Part shown: positions 58,230 through 64,000 of the stretch, in pieces | How positions within the stretch are numbered: the first letter of the stretch is position 1 | Layout: each line of letters opens with the position of its first letter | Assembly: GCF_027409185.1 (NCBI RefSeq) | Contig: NC_084475.1 | Span: 15,210,130-15,274,129 of the forward strand | Length of the DNA: 64,000 nt | Source: Cynocephalus volans | Lineage: Eukaryota > Chordata > Mammalia > Dermoptera > Cynocephalidae | Reading direction: 5' to 3' | The notes under the pieces: model-generated | The model's database searches: none | The model's input: the letters and a program-made list of their open reading frames with translations, nothing else | What the model was told of the DNA's origin: nothing | Position numbers and translations under genes: made by a program

Positions 58230-58455
58230 GTAGGCAGAAGCATCCACGTTTTCCACATTGGGTTTTGAATCCCAGCTCCACAACCAATCTGGGGTGTTAT
58301 GTTGGGCAGGTCACTGCTCTGTTTGCACTTTGATTTCTTCTCAGTAAAATGAGAACAGCGCCGATGACTCCACCATATTGGTGCCTGTGAGAGGGTTAAA
58401 TGAGGAAACCGTATAAAGTGCAGGAGAAGCCTGGGGCCCATAAGCACTTCAGATG
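58230..58455 (+). repeat. MIR SINE
   Basis: 'tttgaatcccagctccacaa' and 'tcttctcagtaaaatgagaa' with 'gagagggttaaatgaggaaa' form a near full MIR. Confidence 0.8.
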
Positions 58456-58489
58456 GGTTAGTCTTGTAATCAGTACCATCATTTACATG

Positions 58490-58680
58490 AGTGCTTCAAA
58501 AAGGTCATGAAGAGATTTGTATCATCTTTTTTTTTTTTCTTTTGCCGGTACAGGGATCTGAACTCTTGACCTTGGTGTTATCAGCACCATGCTCTCTCCA
58601 AGTGAGCTAACTGGCCAGCCTCTGATTCCTGCCATCTTTTAATTCTATTTTTCTATGAACTTTTTTCCTTCAATTTTCAG
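58490..58680. mobile_element. Mariner-like MITE split by a SINE
   Basis: The left half 'gtgcttcaaaaaggtcatga' and the right half 'tctatttttctatgaacttt' belong to the same palindromic element as 2413-2510. A tRNA-Ile SINE (58527-58620, minus) sits inside. Confidence 0.65.
58527..58620 (-). mobile_element. tRNA-Ile-derived SINE inside a MITE
   Basis: The minus strand reads ggctggccagttagctcact, box-B-like ggttcagatccc is slightly altered, and an A-tail appears as T-run on +. CATCTTTT occurs on both sides as a possible TSD. Confidence 0.78.
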
Positions 58681-59496
58681 AGCATTTTCAGTATTTCTAG
58701 CTGTGAGATTCTCTGTGGTCTTAACACATGCAGTTTGCAACAGGAAGATGCCTGTATGATACCAAGGCTGGAGAGCTGAGGTGGGAGTTTATTGTAGGCT
58801 CTTGATTTTTTAACTATGTTCGGTTTTCACATTTAGGCCACTCAGAATAGCCTACACCTCATAGTAAACAATTACCTGTGTTCTGTAGAGAAAGGAGGAC
58901 ATGTATTAGTTGCCTAAATTAAAGTACTGTGTTAAGATGTGATATATACTGAACCAAACAGTGTGTATTGATATTTCTGGAATAAGCCATGTGGATGTCC
59001 AGTTTCTGACTCACTCTTAAGTGTAGAGCTTCTCCTGCATGCAGAGTGTTAGCTTCCCCACAGTGTAAGGCAGTGCCGTCCGTCCTCAGAATGGAAGTCT
59101 GATCAAGCATCTGTGGCTTCATCTGTGCCCAGGTCCTTGAGTTGGTTCAGTCTTAGTTTGGTAGTTTAATTGGAAGCATTAGATCCTAGGCCCCTGGGAG
59201 CAGTAACATCTTACTTATAGCATGGAAAATGCTAACACGAATACAGTTCATTACCAGAAGAGTCATTCATGACTTACAAGTGCTTTCCTCTTAAGCCACT
59301 CGAGGAGGGTGCTTGAGTGTCCCTGTCAATCCACTTTGGTTGGTCTTGGGTTTCTTAAAGTGGAAAAGTCTGCCAAGAACAGAACAAGAGAATAAGGACA
59401 AGATGAGAGTGATGATCCCAAGGCAGAGTGCCATGAGCTGAGATACTGCACCCTCACCGGAAGCGCCCTGCCCCTCAAGATGCCTGCTAGTCTTTT

Positions 59497-59590
59497 GTTC
59501 CCAGTGCCAACCGGTGGGCATTTCATCAGGAAGATTTTCTTTGGTTTATGAACCTGGTTAACCAGCTCTGTGGTAGATTAAACATTTAAA
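59497..59590 (+). repeat. Local duplicate of the 60.83-kb exon region
   Basis: 'cagtgccaaccggtgggcat' to 'ggtagattaaacatttaa' aligns with 60838-60962. The copy lacks about 37 bp, including the splice donor. TTCTTTG flanks the missing part, so deletion between short direct repeats is likely. Confidence 0.75.
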
Positions 59591-60095
59591 TGTCCTGCTC
59601 AGGTCTGCTGAAATACTGTCCTAAGGTGGCTTCTTACCATTGAACCTCCTCCCCTTTTTTTCATGTGACTGCAGCCCAAGAGAGCAGTCTTCATTAATGA
59701 AGACAGTATTGGGCTGCAGTGCAGTGGGCACTTTTGTGAGTGATGGGAGGGAAACCAGGAAGCCTCGAATCCACAGGAGGAGACTTGAGAAGGTTTGTGC
59801 GGCCACCTGGAATCTTCCCCAGTTGCCTCCTGCTCTATCATTCAGTTCCAGCTCCTTTAGGGAGTCGGCCCCTGTTGGCCTGGATGTGGTGACGGCAGAC
59901 TTGTTTTCCCCAAAGAGCAGGCACACCTTTAACATAGGCTGCAATGTGCCACGCATGGGCCTTAGCATTTCTGACTTCGTTCCTCTGGATTATGTAAGAG
60001 AGGATTGAAGTGGGCAGGAGTCCTGTCTTTCAGGGGTGGTACTTTCAGTAGTAGCGCTGGATAATGCAACCTGTGGTCTTTAAGAAGTCATTTTT

Positions 60096-60267
60096 CTTTT
60101 TTCTTTTCTTTTCTTTTTTTTTAAGATGATTGGTAAGGGGATCTTAACCCTTGACTTGGTGTTGTCAGCACCAAGTGAGCTAACCGGCCATTCCTATACA
60201 GGGATCCGAACCTGAGGCCTTGGTGTTATCAGCACCACACTCTCCCAAGTGAGCCATGGGCCGGCCC
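60096..60267 (-). mobile_element. tRNA-Ile SINE dimer with 15-bp TSD
   Basis: The minus strand starts gggccggcccatggctcact, has both tRNA-like monomers linked by 'ccctgtataggaatggccgg', and ends in an A-rich tail. TAAGAAGTCATTTTT at 60081-60095 recurs at 60268-60282. The second monomer has a small deletion in its anticodon arm. Confidence 0.88.
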
Positions 60268-60707
60268 TAAGAAGTCATTTTTCAATGTTAAAAATCCCTA
60301 TGGGTTAGGGAGAAATTAGGAAAGGGTCACATGTTGTGTAATGATTAAAAAACGAAACAAAAACAAATCTCTGCATGACACTAAAGGTCTATATCAGGAA
60401 AAGTAGAAACTGAACTAAGGAACAATCATAGCAATTCACAGTTTTGAACTTCTCGCTCTGTCCACTAGAGGATGTTATCCTACACCAGATTGTGTTCTCT
60501 TTTGGAAGTTGGTGCCAAGTTTGGGTTTTGTTTTTTTGTAGTTTAGCCAAGACCTTCTTTTACTAGAAAGTTATGCAGAAGATTCACCTGCAGAGTGGGG
60601 CTTTCGCGAGTGTGTCCTGGTTGTGTACACTTCCTGGGAAGTGTTGATTACATCATGGACCAACTGAACCAAGCCTGGGTACTCCCGCTTGGGATAAGAG
60701 CTCTTCT

Positions 60708-60798
60708 TTTTTTTTTTTTAAATTTTATTTTGTTGATATACATTGTGGCTGATTATTGCTCCCCATCACCAAAACCTCCCTCCCTTCTCCCTCCCCCC
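60708..60798 (-). mobile_element. 5'-truncated L1 3' end with 13-bp TSD
   Basis: A T-run is followed by 'gttgatatacattgtggctg' and a G/C-poor 'ccccatcaccaaaacctccc' end. TAAGAGCTCTTCT flanks it at 60695-60707 and 60799-60811. This is a recent-looking, very short L1 insertion 19 nt before the acceptor-proximal part of the exon at 60831. Confidence 0.85.
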
Positions 60799-60830
60799 TA
60801 AGAGCTCTTCTAATGCTTCTCTCTGTCCAG

Positions 60831-60880
60831 TTGACTCCCAGTGCCAACCAGTGGGCACTTCATCAGGAAGATTTTCTTTG
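60831..60880 (+). CDS. 50-nt exon of the same unrecognised transcription unit
   Basis: It has a strong acceptor (tgcttctctctgtccag) and a consensus donor (TTTG/gtaagt). It can join either open frame of the exon at 54364-54485 without a stop. A duplicated, donorless copy lies at about 59497-59590. The gene would continue beyond 64 kb. Function unknown. Confidence 0.4.
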
Positions 60881-60964
60881 GTAAGTACTTTTAAGTAGAG
60901 TACTGTGTGTTCTTTGCTTTATGAACCTGGTTAACAGCTCTTTGGTAGATTAAACGTTTAACTG

Positions 60965-61270
60965 AGCACTCACTGCTGACTACATTAGGCTACAGTGGAA
61001 GTGAATCAAGGTCCCTGCCTTCAGGGAACTTGCATTCAAGTACAGAGGAGACAGAAAATAATAAGTCATTAGAATATGTGGGATGACAGATAAGTGCTAT
61101 GGAGAAAAAGAAAGCAACTGGGCTAAGGAGGAGTGGTTTGCAGTTTTAGATATGGTGGTGAGGGAGGTGACCTTCAGCAAAATCCCAAGGTAAAGGAGTA
61201 AGTCACCAGACTGCTGGGGAGGGTGTCCCAAGCAGGGGTGGTGCCGGGGCCTGTAGGGCCTTTCCTGTAG
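60965..61270 (+). repeat. L2 LINE fragment
   Basis: 'tccctgccttcagggaactt', 'gctatggagaaaaagaaagc' and 'gggagggtgtcccaagcag' are L2 3' words in order. Confidence 0.7.
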
Positions 61271-64000
61271 GAGAGTGTGGGACTTTAGCTTTTCCTCTGA
61301 GCTGTGTCAATAGTTCACACTTTCCTCTACACATCTTTTAGGGACTTCTTTTTCCCCTAATAAAGTAGTTTGCTTTAGAAGTGTTTCCTGTTTTTGTGCT
61401 AACAAATTTGCCCACTGAGAGGATCCCAGATCTTTGCATAGGGACCATTATCTTTCTCTTCGGCCCCCGTAGGAAGCTCACTCTTGGCTTGTGTTGAACC
61501 ACATGTCCTGAGGGAGTGATGTGGAAAAAGACATTTGGACATGACAGGTAAAGTTCCCGGAGCAGCGGACTTTCACATAAAGACCTGGTGCCCTTCGCTG
61601 TGTTGCTGAGGCCAGAGACCGCCTGTCTCAGGGTGCACATCTCCATCGGGGAATCCATCCTGCTGTCTTATAATTGTTTTCTTGTCTGTGTCCACCACTG
61701 CACTGCCTCCTTGAGGGAGGGAAGCCTGCACTTATTTGATTTTTCAACAAAGAGTGTTTTTTAAATTGTTATCCAGAAGACTACTAAAAATATATTGTCC
61801 TATAATCTTTACAAGTAAGAAGCCCATTTGGGTTTTACATGTTTACACGTAATGCATTTAAAACAATGATCTGCTCTGATTTTTTTTTCAGCTCAGTTAC
61901 ACAGCTGTAGCAGCAAACTACTTCTTTTATTGCAAATGTAATGAAAGTAGATCCATGTAAGTCACTGGAAGGTCACATGTCCCCAGACTGTCAGCTGTGA
62001 GAATTATATGATGGTCATGCAGTGCCACATTAGAACTGCTAGAACTGCAGCCACAATCAGCAGGACGTTTAGATTATTGAATTAAAATGAGACTACTTTC
62101 TTTCAACAACAAATCCCTTGTTATAGAAACCAAGACTTGGGTTTCTAGTGTTGGTGTCCCCCAGCAGCTCTGTAAGCCATAGCCCACCTTCTGTGCAGAG
62201 CTGTCCCCATTGAGATTTCCTAAAGTCAAACTTCTGGCATGAGTCTATTTGAAAACTTTTGTTGGTTGTCGTCTTGTATCCGGGAGAGTTATGGGTGAAG
62301 CCCCCCATAAATCCAAGGCACATCTCAGTCTCCTTCACTGATGTACCGTCTTTGTTCCAAAGTACTTCACCCCTTTGAAAGTTAACGGGGAATATAAAAC
62401 GGAGATACTTAGATGTCACAATGAAATAAAGGCTTCACTTTCTCTGACTTGGCGTTTCTTTTTAAGTTTTTTCCTAAAGTAATACATGCACTAGTTTAAA
62501 AGTTCGTTGGACTAAACGGCTTCTAACTGCTCCAGGCCTCCCAGAGGTGATCATTTTCCATTCCTTTAACACATTCTTCGAAGTTCACTGTCTCCATGTT
62601 TATATGAATTCATAAATGCATGCACTGCTCTTTTTGACTCATCTTGGATCTGGCCTGTTGACTTCCTCTCTGGCAGGTTTGGACCGAGCTCTCCGTGACT
62701 ACCCCACTGCCGTGCTCTGGACTTCACTCGGTCTGTGTCATCACGCATGTGCAGAAGTTACCACCACCTGGCACGGGGTATGCACTCTGTTTGCATTTCC
62801 TTTTGCTTCCCTCATTTTGTCTTCCTTGGCTTGCTTTCCTTGGCTGGGCTTTCTTTGAACCGCTTGCTAATCTTCCCCACATTTCCTAGTGGCCTCACCT
62901 CTTTACACAACGTCAGTCACACTCAGTAATCTGTTCATTTCAATTTTTTCATAGATGAGTGAAAGAAGATTTTTCAGACTAGTTGTGTGTTAAAGTTTTG
63001 TTACAATCTTGTGTGCAAGGGGCAGGACCCTAGAAGGCCAATTCAGAAGTTCTTCATTTTTAAGTAGGGCTATTTTATAGGAAAATATAAAGGCCAGATT
63101 ATTATTGCTAGGCTAGATACGAAAAGAATCACTGGCTAAAGGTCCTGACAGTCAGCTGGGTGGGTGGGTAACTGGTTTCCCAGAAAACTTACAGATCTTG
63201 CCAATCACTTCCCAGAAGGAAGTTATGAATTATAGCAGGTAAAAGGGGCTCTGTCTCAAGCCTGGTTTAGACCAATCTTTTATTTTATAGTCCCTCTATT
63301 TAATCAGTCATAATAACTGTCTTGGTTAAAATCTCTTATTCAGTGCTGGCACATCTTATTGCATTTTTGGTCTAAGAGCATAAATGAATTTCTTACCTAG
63401 TTCATTGCTTCCCAATCAATGTGCAAAGGGATCCCCCGGAAATCTTGTCAGAGTGCAGCTTCTGGTTCAGCAGGTATGGGGTAGGGCCTGAGATTCTGCA
63501 TTTCTCTCAAGGTCCCAGGCCATGCTGATTCTGCTGGTCTGGGGACCACACCTTGAGTGAGGGAGGGCTTTATCATTTCTCTCAGATGGTGGGACTTACT
63601 CAGGTGTGGGCTTGCTTACATGCACAATCCTGACTTCTAGTGGTATTTATATACACATTGGTGTTACTCCTTTACACCCGTTTCCTGTATTAGGAAGAAT
63701 TTGCCAGCACAGTCCCTTCATTGTCATGATTTCTTGTAGTCTATTCACCTGGGCTTCTATGTTACACATGGTGGATTCTCTGAGGCCTCTTATTTACATA
63801 GCTGCAGCAAGAGGCAATGGTTAATATCCTGACATCTCCTTGCTGTTTGCTTCATAAAACTGGAGTCACATATTGGGTAAATAAAATTGAAAACAAAACC
63901 TTCCAACCCATAAAACCCCTCTACAAAGGTAGAAAAGAAAACAATCTTATATAATATTGAATAAACATTAAACCAGAAGGTTGTGAGCATCACAGGCAGC
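61271..64000. other. Right end, no supportable gene
   Basis: Minus-strand frames of 106 and 108 codons (61338-61658, 62093-62419) have no splice pattern, motif or known match that I can state. Old MIR-like or L-type debris is likely near 63420-63560 ('ggtcccaggccatgctgatt'). This would be intronic if the 53.9-kb gene continues. Confidence 0.35.

Noticed and set aside
59291..59521. Minus-strand frame with a hydrophobic stretch (LCLGIITLILSLFSCSVL)
   Set aside because: No splice sites, no start context and no recognised family. One hydrophobic run of this length is expected by chance in A/T-rich DNA.
62093..62419. 108-residue minus-strand frame
   Set aside because: Slightly long but lacks any motif or match I can state; the region is otherwise featureless.

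Overview
This window is mammalian nuclear DNA. It shows split genes with GT-AG introns, a polyadenylation signal, ancient L1, L2, MIR, MaLR and DNA-transposon debris, and a CpG-rich promoter. At least eleven copies of a tRNA-Ile-derived SINE occur, some as head-to-tail dimers with box-B-like tRNA sequence. They resemble the CYN family described from colugos (Dermoptera), so my best guess is a colugo such as Galeopterus. That rests on remembered SINE structure and needs a database comparison.

Region 1 (1-8.7 kb): the 3' six coding exons of CD300A, an inhibitory Ig-superfamily receptor of myeloid and lymphoid cells. The order is Ig-V domain, Thr/Ser-rich stalk, transmembrane exon and three cytoplasmic exons with four Tyr-based inhibitory motifs. 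The signal-peptide exon lies upstream of the window.

Region 2 (8.7-31.8 kb): a gene-poor stretch of interspersed repeats (MIR, L2, L1, MaLR LTRs, ERV LTR-like segments, tRNA-Ile SINEs, microsatellites). I see no supportable gene. The neighbouring CD300-family genes of the human cluster are not present downstream of CD300A here.

Region 3 (31.8-44.5 kb): the most unusual part. A GC-rich degenerate satellite ('cctgcc actaaggg' type) is organised into a higher-order repeat of about 4.5 kb. Each unit carries satellite, a long GGAAGGCAGG purine array, a short satellite spacer, a GAAA array, a nuclear mitochondrial segment (16S rRNA, tRNA-Leu(UUR), ND1) and a short purine array. About two and a half units are present, with a 1.3-kb deletion in one mitochondrial segment and a MaLR provirus at the left edge. 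The array ends in a 1.4-kb block made almost only of G and T on the + strand.

Region 4 (44.8-49.9 kb, minus strand): an intron-containing GOLGA2 (GM130)-like pseudogene with seven recognisable exons and three in-frame stops. An LTR copy lies inside it, and a second copy of the same LTR lies in inverted orientation near 52.6-53.1 kb. An L1 3' end lies between.

Region 5 (53.8-64 kb, plus strand): a CpG-rich housekeeping-type promoter with ETS-like and YY1-like motifs, followed by two well-formed exons (54.36 and 60.83 kb). This marks the 5' part of a gene or noncoding transcript that I do not recognise and that probably continues past the window. The introns hold L2, MaLR, hAT-like, mariner-like, SINE and L1 insertions.
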